Made by a program: the position numbers and the translations under genes
The notes under the pieces: generated by a model
Told to the model about the DNA's origin: nothing
Databases searched by the model: none
Seen by the model: only the letters and a program-made list of their open reading frames with translations
Part shown: piece by piece, positions 17,362 through 25,655 of the stretch
How positions within the stretch are numbered: position 1 is the stretch's first letter
Layout of the letters: each line of letters opens with the position of its first letter
Assembly: GCF_006864135.1 (NCBI RefSeq)
Contig: NZ_SADV01000001.1
Span: 310,001-374,000 of the forward strand
Source of the DNA: Lysinibacillus sphaericus
Lineage (GTDB): Bacteria; Bacillota; Bacilli; Bacillales_A; Planococcaceae
Reading direction: 5' to 3'
Length of the DNA stretch: 64,000 nt

Positions 17362-18477
17362 TTATTTTTTCGCAGACTCTTTAATAATTTCAACAAGTAA
17401 ATCTGCTAATTTTTCTAATTCTTCGACTGGGATTTTTTCATTTGTTGTATGAATGTCCTCGTATCCAACAGAAAGATTTACTGTAGGGATGCCGAAGCCC
17501 GCAATAACATTAGCATCGGAACCTCCACCTGAAATACCAAGCTTTGGTGTACGATCGATGTTGTGTACAGCTGCCATTGCCACTTGCACAACTTTATCTG
17601 ATTCTGTTACACGGAATCCAGGATACATTAGCTTCACTTCAACTTCAGCCTTCGCACCTAAGGAAGCAGCTACTTGCTCAAACGTCTCCTGCATATGCTT
17701 CGTTTGGGCATCTAGCTTCGCTTTGTCGATCGAACGAGCCTCCGCAAGAATCGTTACTTCGTCACAGACAATATTTGTTGCCTGACCACCCTCAAAGCGA
17801 CCAATATTAGCTGTTGTTTCTTCATCTAATCGACCTAGCTTCATTTGTGCAATACATTTGGAGGCAACCGTAATCGCAGACACTCCTTTTTCTGGCGCGA
17901 CACCAGCGTGTGCTGTTTTCCCAATTATTTTAACAGCAATTTTTGCTTGGAATGGAGCCGCTGTTACAATGCCTCCTACTTTGCCATCACTGTCTACAGC
18001 AAAGCCATATTTCGCTTTAATTTTAGAGGGATCTAACTCTTTAGCGCCAACGAGCCCACTTTCCTCGCCAGCTGTAATAATAAATTCAATATCACCATGT
18101 TCAATATTTTGCTCTTTTAAGCGTTTAGCCATTTCAAATAATGCGGCAAGACCTGCTTTGTCATCCGCACCTAAAATCGTTGTACCATCTGAAACGATAT
18201 AGCCATCTTCACGAAGAGATGGTTTAATCCCTTTACCTGGGACAACTGTATCCATATGAGAAGTAAAATAAATTGGGTCAATATCTAATGAACCCTTTAG
18301 CGTAGCAAGTATATTACCTGCTCCATGCCCGTTACGAGTATGTGCATCATCTTGTTCTACTGTAAAACCAAGTGCTGTTAATTTGTCGATTAAAATCGGC
18401 GCAATCACTTCTTCATGTTTTGTTTCTGAATCGATTTGTACGAGCTCAAAAAACTCTTCTACTAAACGACTTGTCAT
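17362..18477 (-). CDS. M20-family peptidase, PepT-like (YqjE type)
   Basis: Zinc-dependent exopeptidase (371 aa). Metal-binding motifs are SHMDTVVPG (His and Asp, about residues 73-81), GADDKAGLAAL, TAGEESGLVG (catalytic Glu pair) and the C-terminal histidine in YEDIHTTNEKIP. A dimerisation or lid domain lies between about residues 180 and 290 (GKTAHAG, EARSID). It resembles B. subtilis YqjE, annotated as a putative tripeptidase near yqjA-yqjD; here the same neighbours (carboxyltransferase, VOC epimerase, YqjA-like protein) occur within 6 kb. Cytosolic peptide turnover is likely. Confidence 0.88.
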   Translation of the reverse strand: MTSRLVEEFFELVQIDSETKHEEVIAPILIDKLTALGFTVEQDDAHTRNGHGAGNILATLKGSLDIDPIYFTSHMDTVVPGKGIKPSLREDGYIVSDGTTILGADDKAGLAALFEMAKRLKEQNIEHGDIEFIITAGEESGLVGAKELDPSKIKAKYGFAVDSDGKVGGIVTAAPFQAKIAVKIIGKTAHAGVAPEKGVSAITVASKCIAQMKLGRLDEETTANIGRFEGGQATNIVCDEVTILAEARSIDKAKLDAQTKHMQETFEQVAASLGAKAEVEVKLMYPGFRVTESDKVVQVAMAAVHNIDRTPKLGISGGGSDANVIAGFGIPTVNLSVGYEDIHTTNEKIPVEELEKLADLLVEIIKESAKK

Positions 18478-18721
18478 GTTGTAGGACTCCCTTAGTTTAC
18501 GTGTTTATCCACGTCATAGTTATCTTCTATATTTTAGCATACTGCTGCGTTTGGTAAAATAAAACGATTACATTGTTTTTCAATTGATGGCAATAATTAT
18601 CCTGTTCCATTCAATTCGCAAATTATAGACGGGTAATTTTAGCTAATTAGGAAGATAAATGGAAAATTTATGTTAAAATATTTTATAGATTATATTCACG
18701 TCAATTTTGGGGAGCGGTGAC

Positions 18722-19027
18722 TTGAAGAAAAAAGTGATAATTATTGTTTCTTTGTTGGTTGTATTTATATTGTTGCATTCGACACCAAGTATGGCATTAA
18801 GAACACATATATTTTTAATGGGTTATCCAAAAGTCGCAATTTCTTCAGGGATTATTGAAGATAAAGAACATAATGCAGTAGATCAAGATAAATTTGCTGC
18901 ATTAAATGCCAAAGCCTACACCCTAACAGATCCTCCAATCGAAAAAGCTACTCATGGCGAATTAAGAAACTTTCTTGTAAGGAAATTTGGATTTTTGCAT
19001 TTTGCAGAATACTACGTAGATACTTAA
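18722..19027 (+). CDS. small exported or membrane-anchored protein, unknown
   Basis: A 101-residue protein. After three lysines a hydrophobic stretch (VIIIVSLLVVFILLHSTPSMA) acts as signal peptide or anchor; the rest is hydrophilic and ends FLHFAEYYVDT. The start is TTG 18722, with GGGGAG 7 bp upstream. Not recognised. It is divergent from the M20 peptidase and closed by its own terminator. Confidence 0.65.
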   Translation: MKKKVIIIVSLLVVFILLHSTPSMALRTHIFLMGYPKVAISSGIIEDKEHNAVDQDKFAALNAKAYTLTDPPIEKATHGELRNFLVRKFGFLHFAEYYVDT

Positions 19028-19051
19028 TAACCTTCGTGGGGGCTATACAAA

Positions 19052-19083
19052 AAAAACGCTCAGAGTATTGAGCGTTTTTTTCT
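19052..19083. terminator. terminator between convergent genes
   Basis: AAAAACGCTC (19052-19061) and GAGCGTTTTT (19070-19079) form a perfect 10-bp stem followed by Ts. Confidence 0.85.
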
Positions 19084-19127
19084 ACTTTTTATGTTATTAC
19101 TAATTTACCGTTAAAGGGAGAGTCTTT

Positions 19128-20087
19128 TCACAGATTACTTTGAAAAATCGCTTCTGTTTCTTTATGTAGGGACTGCAAATAGCCATCTGCCTTATTATGT
19201 TTATCCTGTAGACGCAAGATCGTATTATGGACATCATCTTGTACACGAGAAACCTGCTCTCTTGCGGTAGATATTTTAGAATGGACAGACCAAGCTGAAA
19301 AAATATCATCAAAGAAATAGTCCGCAAATTTTACAAATCCATCTGTTTCAACTGCTAACGATTTCGTTGACATATCTTGTACATCCAGTAGTTCGTTTTG
19401 GAAGCGCTGTAATGCAATTTGAGCATTATGAAGATAATTTTCGGACTCATCAAGTGCATCATGCTTTAAATGTGTAGCAATGAGACCCCCACCAAAAAAC
19501 GTATCCCATGCTGAGTAACCACTTGCAGAATGCAAGGACTCTGCAGCTTGTCCAAGCTTAGTAAGCGCTGCTTCACCGGCTTCTTCCGCTTCCCCTATCT
19601 CTAAAATAAGTTGTTTCGTTAACATTTCTTCGTGCGCTAATTGTTCAAGCCTTTTTGCCTGTTCAGGCTCATGTATTTGTAAATAGCCTTTCTTTTTAGC
19701 ATTTAATAGCTTTAAAACTTCATGCAACTCTTGTTCGTTAATTTGAGTAAGTTTACTGTTTATGTGCCGTAAATCATCTGTCAAATCAAGTTCCATCTTC
19801 TTTGCTTCATTTATTTTCAATTCAAGAATAGCTGCTTCATCAATTTTTTCTGCACGTAGCTCATCTTGTTGCCCTGCCCACGTACGAATCATATTCATAA
19901 AAGAAAAACCTTCTAACTTATCGAGTTTCAAACGAATTTGATTGAGTGCTTTAGAATGTTTGTAAATTTCCTGTTGTGCACGCTCGATTTGCCTTTCAAT
20001 TAAATCCTTTTGTTCACTTAACCTACTAGCAGTTCTTAATTGTGCATGAATCATTTCTTGCTCTTTTTGTAATTGTTTCCATTCCAT
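19128..20087 (-). CDS. coiled-coil protein, unknown function
   Basis: A 319-residue soluble protein, almost entirely charged amphipathic helix. Heptad-like runs cover about residues 1-60 and 85-170; a short Gly-rich segment (SGYSAWDTFFGGGLIATHLK, near residue 200) breaks the helices before a final helical part. I do not recognise a named family. ATG 20087 lies 10 bp after GAGGAG; a TTG three codons earlier abuts the site and is unlikely. Downstream on the same strand from the acyl-CoA carboxylase unit, but not overlapping it. Confidence 0.75.
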   Translation of the reverse strand: MEWKQLQKEQEMIHAQLRTASRLSEQKDLIERQIERAQQEIYKHSKALNQIRLKLDKLEGFSFMNMIRTWAGQQDELRAEKIDEAAILELKINEAKKMELDLTDDLRHINSKLTQINEQELHEVLKLLNAKKKGYLQIHEPEQAKRLEQLAHEEMLTKQLILEIGEAEEAGEAALTKLGQAAESLHSASGYSAWDTFFGGGLIATHLKHDALDESENYLHNAQIALQRFQNELLDVQDMSTKSLAVETDGFVKFADYFFDDIFSAWSVHSKISTAREQVSRVQDDVHNTILRLQDKHNKADGYLQSLHKETEAIFQSNL

Positions 20088-20191
20088 CCATCTCAACTCC
20101 TCTTATATATATGTACGAATGAAAACAGGAAATGTTTCAATTATCTGTTATTTTCAACAGATCTTTTATTATCAAATATTCGTAAAAAGAA

Positions 20192-20220
20192 AGCCTAGAA
20201 ATCCCAAAGGATACTAGGCT
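20192..20220 (-). terminator. terminator of the epimerase-carboxylase operon
   Basis: AGCCTAG (20192-20198) and CTAGGCT (20214-20220); on minus the stem runs into TTTCTTTTT. Confidence 0.75.
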
Positions 20221-20230
20221 AGTACAATTT

Positions 20231-21787
20231 TTATAGAGGAATGTTTCCGTGCTTTTTCTCTGGACGTGTTTCATGTTTGTTCGCTAACATATCTAGCCCT
20301 TGAATTAGCTTAATACGTGTATCACGTGGATCGATAACATCGTCTACCATACCGCGAGATGCCGCCACGTATGGATTTGCGAATTTCTCTTTATATTCTT
20401 CAATTTTCGCTGCACGTGTTGCTTCTGGATCTTCCGATTTTGCAATTTCACGCGCGAAGATAATGTTAGCTGCACCTGCCGCACCCATAACAGCAATTTC
20501 TGCATTAGGCCAAGCAAATACTAAGTCTGCCCCAATTGATTTAGAGTTAAGGGCAACGTACGCACCACCATATGCTTTACGCAGAATCACTGTGATTTTT
20601 GGTACTGTTGCTTCTGAGTATGCATAAAGGATTTTTGCTCCGTGACGAATGATACCGCCATGCTCTTGTTTAACGCCTGGGAAGAAACCAGAAACGTCTT
20701 CAAATGTGATGATTGGTATATTATAAGCATCACAAGTACGAATAAAACGAGCAGCTTTGTCTGAAGAGTCAATATCTAATCCACCAGCTAATACTTTAGG
20801 TTGGTTACATACAAGACCAACTGATTCCCCAGCAATACGCGCAAAACCAACTACAACGTTTTTCGCAAATTCTGCATGAACTTCCATAAATGAGCCTTCG
20901 TCCACTATTTGCTCGACTACTTTTCGTACATCATAAGGACGAGTTGTTTCGATCGGTACAGTATCCACGATTTCCGGACGATAGTCATCACCCTCTGGAC
21001 GTGCCTGACGAGGAGCTTTTTCTTTATTATTTTGTGGTAAGTAGCTTAATAGCTTCTTAATTTGATCAATAGCTTCTTCTTCAGATGGTGCGCGGAAGTG
21101 TGCATTACCACTTACAGCGTTGTTTACTTTTGAACCACCTAAATCTTCAGCAGAGATTTTTTCACCTGTTACTGTTTCAATAACTTTCGGTCCTGTAATA
21201 AACATTTGAGATGTCTTATCAACCATTAGAATGAAGTCTGTAATTGCTGGTGAATATACCGCCCCACCAGCACATGGTCCCATGATCACTGAGATTTGAG
21301 GAATTACCCCAGAGTAGATTGCATTACGATAGAAAATATGACCATAACCATCAAGTGAAAGTACACCCTCTTGAATACGAGCGCCACCTGAATCATTAAT
21401 ACCGATAAATGGTGTACCATTTTTTGCTGCTAAATCCATTACTGTTGCCATTTTTTTTGCGTGCATTTCACCAAGTGCTCCACCAAATACTGTGAAATCT
21501 TGAGAGAATAAGTATACTGAACGTCCATTAATTTTACCGAAACCAGTTACTACACCATCACCAGGACCTTCCATCTTGTCCATGCCAAAGTCTACTGTAC
21601 GGTGTGTAATGAATGGGTTGATCTCGAAAAATGTACCTTCGTCTAGTAATAATTCAATACGCTCACGAGCAGTTAATTTGCCTTTATCATGCTGCTTCTC
21701 GATGCGCTCATAGCCGCCACCAAGTTCAATTACTGTCTTACGGTCATACAAGTCATTAATTTTGTCGAACATATCCATACTGATCAC
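20231..21787 (-). CDS. acyl-CoA carboxylase beta (carboxyltransferase) subunit, propionyl-CoA type (YqjD-like)
   Basis: A 518-residue carboxyltransferase with two crotonase-like halves. LTARERIELLLDEGTFFEINPF is the N-terminal signature, DSGGARIQEGVLSL and MGPCAGGAVYSPAITDF are acyl-CoA/oxyanion features of the first half, and LRKAYGGAYVALNSK with VMGAAGAANIIFAR those of the second. Acting with a biotinylated alpha subunit, not encoded here, it would make methylmalonyl-CoA; the alternative is a methylmalonyl-CoA decarboxylase alpha subunit. The GTG at 21787 overlaps the epimerase stop (GTGA) and follows AAAAGGGG. Pairing with the epimerase and the nearby mutase supports the propionyl-CoA role. 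Confidence 0.9.
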   Translation of the reverse strand: MISMDMFDKINDLYDRKTVIELGGGYERIEKQHDKGKLTARERIELLLDEGTFFEINPFITHRTVDFGMDKMEGPGDGVVTGFGKINGRSVYLFSQDFTVFGGALGEMHAKKMATVMDLAAKNGTPFIGINDSGGARIQEGVLSLDGYGHIFYRNAIYSGVIPQISVIMGPCAGGAVYSPAITDFILMVDKTSQMFITGPKVIETVTGEKISAEDLGGSKVNNAVSGNAHFRAPSEEEAIDQIKKLLSYLPQNNKEKAPRQARPEGDDYRPEIVDTVPIETTRPYDVRKVVEQIVDEGSFMEVHAEFAKNVVVGFARIAGESVGLVCNQPKVLAGGLDIDSSDKAARFIRTCDAYNIPIITFEDVSGFFPGVKQEHGGIIRHGAKILYAYSEATVPKITVILRKAYGGAYVALNSKSIGADLVFAWPNAEIAVMGAAGAANIIFAREIAKSEDPEATRAAKIEEYKEKFANPYVAASRGMVDDVIDPRDTRIKLIQGLDMLANKHETRPEKKHGNIPL

Positions 21788-22197
21788 TTATCCCCTTTTC
21801 CACTTTTATCGCATAATTCATATAACACACCGAAAGATGATTTCGGATGCATAAAAGCAACTTCTGCACCACCAGCACCTGGTCCTGGCTCTTCAGATAA
21901 AAGACGGACGCCTTTTTCACGAAGCTCAGCCATACGCTCACGAATACCTGTTACACCGAAAGCTACATGATGGATACCTTCTCCACGTTTTTCGATGTAT
22001 CCGTGAATAGTACTTTTTTCACTCATCGGTTCTAATAACTCAATTTTTACATTACCCGCATCAATGAATGCAACACGAACCTGTTGAGATTCTACTTCTT
22101 CCACTTTCAGCAGTTTTAGGCCTAAAGTTTCTGTATAATATGTAATGCGTTCATTAAGATCGCGGACTGCAATCCCAATATGATCTACTCTCTCCAT
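21784..22197 (-). CDS. mce: methylmalonyl-CoA epimerase (VOC family)
   Basis: A 137-residue vicinal-oxygen-chelate protein that interconverts the 2S and 2R forms of methylmalonyl-CoA, needed between carboxylase and mutase. ERVDHIGIAVRDL supplies the first metal His, EGIHHVAFGV the second, and VLYELCD the terminal Glu; ESQQVRVAFI and KIELLEP fit family strands. The length is standard. It is the first gene of a coupled pair with the carboxyltransferase and is divergent from the Prli42-like gene. Confidence 0.92.
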   Translation of the reverse strand: MERVDHIGIAVRDLNERITYYTETLGLKLLKVEEVESQQVRVAFIDAGNVKIELLEPMSEKSTIHGYIEKRGEGIHHVAFGVTGIRERMAELREKGVRLLSEEPGPGAGGAEVAFMHPKSSFGVLYELCDKSGKGDK

Positions 22198-22322
22198 GGT
22201 GACATCTCCTTCTGTTATGGTACATAATCTATTTTACAGACTTTTTCGTCAAAACTCTACTACTTGAGAAATTTTTCAGATTTGCTAAACTATTTATAAG
22301 AAAAGAAGGAGAGAACGAGCAT

Positions 22323-22418
22323 ATGAGTAATAAAAAATTTCAAAAAATTGTCGTTTATACGATGATAGCAATCATGGTAATTTCATCTCTAGCATTCGGC
22401 TTATCAATGCTAGTGTAA
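22323..22418 (+). CDS. Prli42-like stressosome-associated miniprotein, 31 aa
   Basis: A 31-residue peptide: a basic N terminus (MSNKKFQKIVVY) followed by one transmembrane helix (TMIAIMVISSLAFGLSMLV). Length, Lys-rich start and VVYTM junction match the Prli42 family, which in Listeria tethers the stressosome to the membrane. ATG 22323 has a good AAGGAG site. A strong terminator follows at once, so it is a monocistronic minigene. The family call rests on pattern memory, not on alignment. Confidence 0.75.
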   Translation: MSNKKFQKIVVYTMIAIMVISSLAFGLSMLV

Positions 22419-22429
22419 TGGAAAGCTAG

Positions 22430-22456
22430 GCGTCCGCATTACTGCGGGCGCTTTTT
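22430..22456 (+). terminator. terminator of the Prli42-like gene
   Basis: GCGTCCGCA (22430-22438) pairs with TGCGGGCGC (22443-22451) and runs into TTTTTCTTT. It overlaps the stop of the convergent YqjA-like gene. Confidence 0.85.
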
Positions 22457-23416
22457 CTTTACCTTTAAGCCCTTAAAAGACTGCTTAATTTCTAAATATC
22501 GATCCATTTCCTCAATAAATTGATAGAGAGCCGCTTGTGCTAAAAATTGCTCATGATTTTTTGGCAAAGGTAATTGGGCGAAATCCAACTTTACCTGCTC
22601 TAACTTCTCCCTAAAATGACTAGCCGTATTTCCTGAATGAACATGCTCACCGAGGTCTTGTAAAAAGTCAGCGACGATCACCGCCTCTTGTACTATAACA
22701 GGAAGTGCCGTTATTTTTGGAAGAACTCTATCGATAATTTCTAGTTGCTGTTCACGCATATCAAAATACACGTAGTAGTCATTTTCACGTCTCGTAAAAT
22801 GATTTTCAACATCTTTAAATGCTAGGGATTTCGCACTATTTAATGCTTTAATGGCGTCAATAATTTCCTGCCCATCCCACAATGTATCGCCTTCTCTTAA
22901 ATAGTTGGCAATTTCTAAAAAAATCTTACTGTAAAGTTCCTCAATTTTAACTCTATAGTAATTTAATTCCTTTTGGATGTCTGGCATATACATATTTATA
23001 GCTATCCCCGTACCATATCCAATTGCCATTAATGCGAATTCATTAGAAACTAGTGCCAATGAAAAGCTTTTAGCTGCATAAATATGCATGATAATTACTG
23101 CACTAGAGACAAAACCATCTGCAACCTTCAAAGATACAATTGTTGGTATGAATACGATCAGCATACCTGCAAATGTAAGCGGATGATAGGAAAATAGCTC
23201 AAAGCTCAAAAATGCATAAAGCATACCGATAATACTTGCGACGAATCGTGTATAAGCAGCATGAAGAGATTTTTTCTTCGTTGGCTGTACACATAATATT
23301 GTTAGAATACCAGCAGATGCATAAGAAGCTAATTCAAAGTATTGGGCAATGGCAATAGCGATTGCTGCACCAAAGGCCGTTTTTAATGTACGATAGCCGA
23401 TTGAAAACTTCTTCAA
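22439..23416 (-). CDS. aromatic acid exporter / FUSC family membrane protein (YqjA-like)
   Basis: A 325-residue protein with an N-terminal membrane domain of about six helices (GYRTLKTAFGAAIAIAIAQYF, QPTKKKSLHAAYTRF, FIPTIVSLK) and a soluble C-terminal helical domain of about 160 residues. This is the layout of the ArAE (PF06081-like) proteins such as B. subtilis YqjA. Transport of aromatic acids is only suggested for the family. It lies beside the yqj-type genes as in B. subtilis. Confidence 0.85.
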   Translation of the reverse strand: MKKFSIGYRTLKTAFGAAIAIAIAQYFELASYASAGILTILCVQPTKKKSLHAAYTRFVASIIGMLYAFLSFELFSYHPLTFAGMLIVFIPTIVSLKVADGFVSSAVIIMHIYAAKSFSLALVSNEFALMAIGYGTGIAINMYMPDIQKELNYYRVKIEELYSKIFLEIANYLREGDTLWDGQEIIDAIKALNSAKSLAFKDVENHFTRRENDYYVYFDMREQQLEIIDRVLPKITALPVIVQEAVIVADFLQDLGEHVHSGNTASHFREKLEQVKLDFAQLPLPKNHEQFLAQAALYQFIEEMDRYLEIKQSFKGLKVKKKRPQ

Positions 23417-23506
23417 GTCGACTGCCTCCTATCTTTTAGTACTCTAATTTTACATACGTGTTGATTAGCCTTATTTCACAAACATAGGCTCAAACCATAA
23501 TGTGTG

Positions 23507-23700
23507 GTTGATTTCCGTTCCGGCTGGGCGCTTTCCTAGGGGCGTCCGATGAGCCGCTTCACTCGCGTTGCTCGCTCCAGGGTCTCATCTGTGACGCTGA
23601 TCCCCAAGGAGTCGCCCATCCTCCACTACAATCAACAATATTCATTGAATACGTTTTACAAATGTCATCAACAACTTTTGGCGACGAGCGACAATTGCAG
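23507..23700. repeat. imperfect-palindrome dispersed repeat, copy 1
   Basis: Bounded by GTTGATT (23507) and AATCAAC (to 23636), with inner parts GGGCGCTTTCC, GGGGCGTCCGATGAGCCGCT, CACTCGCGTTGCTCGCTCCA and AAGGAGTCGCCC. Nearly identical DNA occurs at 31076-31231. Both copies are followed by a similar tail (AAATGTCATC then AACTTTTG), so the unit is about 190 bp. It is much richer in GC than its surroundings. Confidence 0.85.
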
Positions 23701-23852
23701 TAGTCCAAGAAAAATAAAGGATTTCACCACAAATAATGCCCAATATTGCTTATCAACACATCTGTTAATTTTATTGATTTCGAATTTTAGATTACTCATT
23801 TAGCCAATATTACAAATATTTCGAACGTCAATTGGCCAGGTATATTGAAAAA

Positions 23853-23968
23853 TAAAAGGAAGCTATAACACCATGCTAATCGAGGATCAATTAGCATGGC
23901 CAAGTAGTAAGCCACCGCAGATATTTTGTAGCTGCGGGGCAACATACTTATAGAATAGCTTCTCTTTT
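23853..23968. other. candidate structured RNA or DNA element (three-way junction)
   Basis: Three nested inverted repeats fold together. The outer stem is AAAAGGAAGCTAT (23854-23866) with ATAGCTTCTCTTTT (23955-23968), with one bulge. Hairpin 1 is CCATGCTAAT (23871-23880) with ATTAGCATGG (23890-23899). Hairpin 2 is AAGTA (23902-23906) with TACTT (23945-23949), a small internal loop, then GCC-A-CCGCAG (23911-23920) with CTGCGGGGC (23932-23940). It lies downstream of brxB, on either strand. I cannot match it to a known RNA family. Confidence 0.55.
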
Positions 23969-23985
23969 AACTTCTAAGAATAAAA

Positions 23986-24426
23986 TTAAAGTTCTTCGCA
24001 ATATTCCTCAAAGTTTGCTTGTAAGTTTGTTACTACTGACATTGGGTCATGTCCCTCAATTTCATAGCGTCCAACTTCTGCTACTACTTGTCCATCCTTT
24101 AATAACACAAATGATGGGGAAGATGGTAAATGATCTTCACCGAAGTGATAACGAGCAGCTGCAGTTGCTTCTTTATCTTGACCAGCAAATACTGTTACAA
24201 GATGGTCTGGACGTTTATCGTAATGTACGCTTTGTGCTGCTGCTGGACGTGCGATACCTCCTGCACAGCCACATACAGAGTTTACCATGACTAAAGTTGT
24301 ACCTGGACGAGCAAACGCCTCTTCAACAGCTTCTGGCGTGCGAAGCTGCTCATAACCAGCACCCTCAATTTCTGCACGTGCTGTTTTTAAAATTTCTTGC
24401 ATAAATAAATCGTAATCCATATTCAT
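23986..24426 (-). CDS. brxB: bacilliredoxin BrxB (YphP/YqiW family)
   Basis: A 146-residue thioredoxin-fold protein that removes bacillithiol from S-bacillithiolated proteins. The family's active-site CGC motif is in [16 protein letters not shown] (about residues 50-65). TTLVMVNS and [19 protein letters not shown] are conserved. ATG 24426 was chosen since it begins the family's MNM(D/N) N terminus and follows AAAGGAG; a TTG seven codons earlier lies before that site. Single gene; it implies the organism uses bacillithiol. Confidence 0.93.
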   Translation of the reverse strand: MNMDYDLFMQEILKTARAEIEGAGYEQLRTPEAVEEAFARPGTTLVMVNSVCGCAGGIARPAAAQSVHYDKRPDHLVTVFAGQDKEATAAARYHFGEDHLPSSPSFVLLKDGQVVAEVGRYEIEGHDPMSVVTNLQANFEEYCEEL

Positions 24427-24557
24427 ATAGCGATAAGCTCCTTTCAAGTTCGCGCCATCTTAAACTAATAGCTTTAGATATTTGACGCACATTTCATCTA
24501 CTATCATAGCAGTTAGCGACGAATTTGTGCACCTAGTTGCTCATAACAAAGGTAATA

Positions 24558-25655
24558 TTATTTCTGTGATTGTTCATCGCTAAACAAACGATCTACACCT
24601 TGTGTGACTGTTAACTGTCCATTTAAAATTTGACGTTCTAAAAGTTGTACCTGTGCTTTACGTTCTGGATTACCATAAAACATATCGATTAAATGGTCGG
24701 TAATCATCGATTGGAACCAATCTCTCGTCTGATTTTGGCGTCTAATTGACCAGTAATTATTTGTCTCAACGATTTGTCTGAACTCCCCTATTGTACTCCA
24801 GACTTTGTCGAAACCACGTTTTTCCCACGAGCTTACCGGCATTGCTGTGGACATCCACCCTGGGGTTGCAGGCTGTAAGAAATGTAAAATTTGCTTATAC
24901 TCAGATACCGTTTTTTTAGCCAGACGAACATTATCACCATCAGCCTTATGAACAACAATGGCATCCGCTAACTCCATAATGCCCTTTTTCATGCCTTGTA
25001 GCTCGTCCCCGGCACCTGTTAAAACTAACAGCAAGAAGAAATCAACCATACCGCGGACATACGTTTCACTTTGTCCAACACCGACTGTTTCTATTAAAAT
25101 GACATCGTAGCCAGCCGCTTCACAAACAAGCATCGTTTCACGTGTCTTCTTATGAACACCCCCTAGGGTACCAGCTGATGGAGAGGGACGAACAAATGCA
25201 TTAGGCTTTTTCACGAGCTCCTCCATTCGAGTCTTATCGCCTAATATACTTCCTCCCGATAAAGAAGAGCTTGGATCAATCGCAAGAACTGCCACTTTTT
25301 TCTCCATCTCACAAAGCATCGTTCCGAAAGCCTCAATAAACGAACTCTTTCCAGCACCAGGAACGCCTGTGATCCCAATACGGACACTGTTTCCTGTATG
25401 TGGTAGAAGCTCTTGAAGAAGTTCTTGTGCTTGCACTTTATGTGTAGCATTTGAACTTTCAATGAGAGTAATAGCTTTTGACAAGTGTGTACGAGAGCTT
25501 GCACGTACTTCTTGTGCAAGCTCCTGAATGTTTAAATTGTCTGCTTTTTTCTTTCGGAATTTTTTCGGTGTACCATATTGCATTCCGTCGTGAGTTGCCT
25601 CTACTCCGTCCATAACAAATAGCGCACTTTCAGGCATTCCTTTGTTTTTGTCCAT
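24558..25655 (-). CDS. meaB: methylmalonyl-CoA mutase G-protein chaperone MeaB
   Basis: A 365-residue SIMIBI-class P-loop GTPase (ArgK/MeaB) that gates B12 loading and protects methylmalonyl-CoA mutase. The P-loop GITGVPGAGKSSFIEAFG is near residue 95, AIDPSSSLSGGSILGDKTRM is the switch region, and ETVGVGQSE plus VVHKADGDN (NKxD-like) complete the nucleotide site. It overlaps the mutB stop by 1 bp (TAATG), so it is translationally coupled to the mutase, which settles its role. Confidence 0.96.
   Translation of the reverse strand: MDKNKGMPESALFVMDGVEATHDGMQYGTPKKFRKKKADNLNIQELAQEVRASSRTHLSKAITLIESSNATHKVQAQELLQELLPHTGNSVRIGITGVPGAGKSSFIEAFGTMLCEMEKKVAVLAIDPSSSLSGGSILGDKTRMEELVKKPNAFVRPSPSAGTLGGVHKKTRETMLVCEAAGYDVILIETVGVGQSETYVRGMVDFFLLLVLTGAGDELQGMKKGIMELADAIVVHKADGDNVRLAKKTVSEYKQILHFLQPATPGWMSTAMPVSSWEKRGFDKVWSTIGEFRQIVETNNYWSIRRQNQTRDWFQSMITDHLIDMFYGNPERKAQVQLLERQILNGQLTVTQGVDRLFSDEQSQK

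Noticed and set aside
23507..23636. Insertion sequence
   Set aside because: There is no transposase frame and the element is only ~190 bp; it is a dispersed palindromic repeat.
23911..23940. T-box leader based on a CCACCGC-like stretch
   Set aside because: The T-box bulge consensus, specifier stem and a downstream synthetase or amino-acid gene are absent.
24015..24290. Long plus-strand frames opposite brxB, mutB, bkdB and other minus-strand genes
   Set aside because: They are antisense shadows of well-supported genes, with low-complexity Leu/Ser-rich translations and no ribosome sites.
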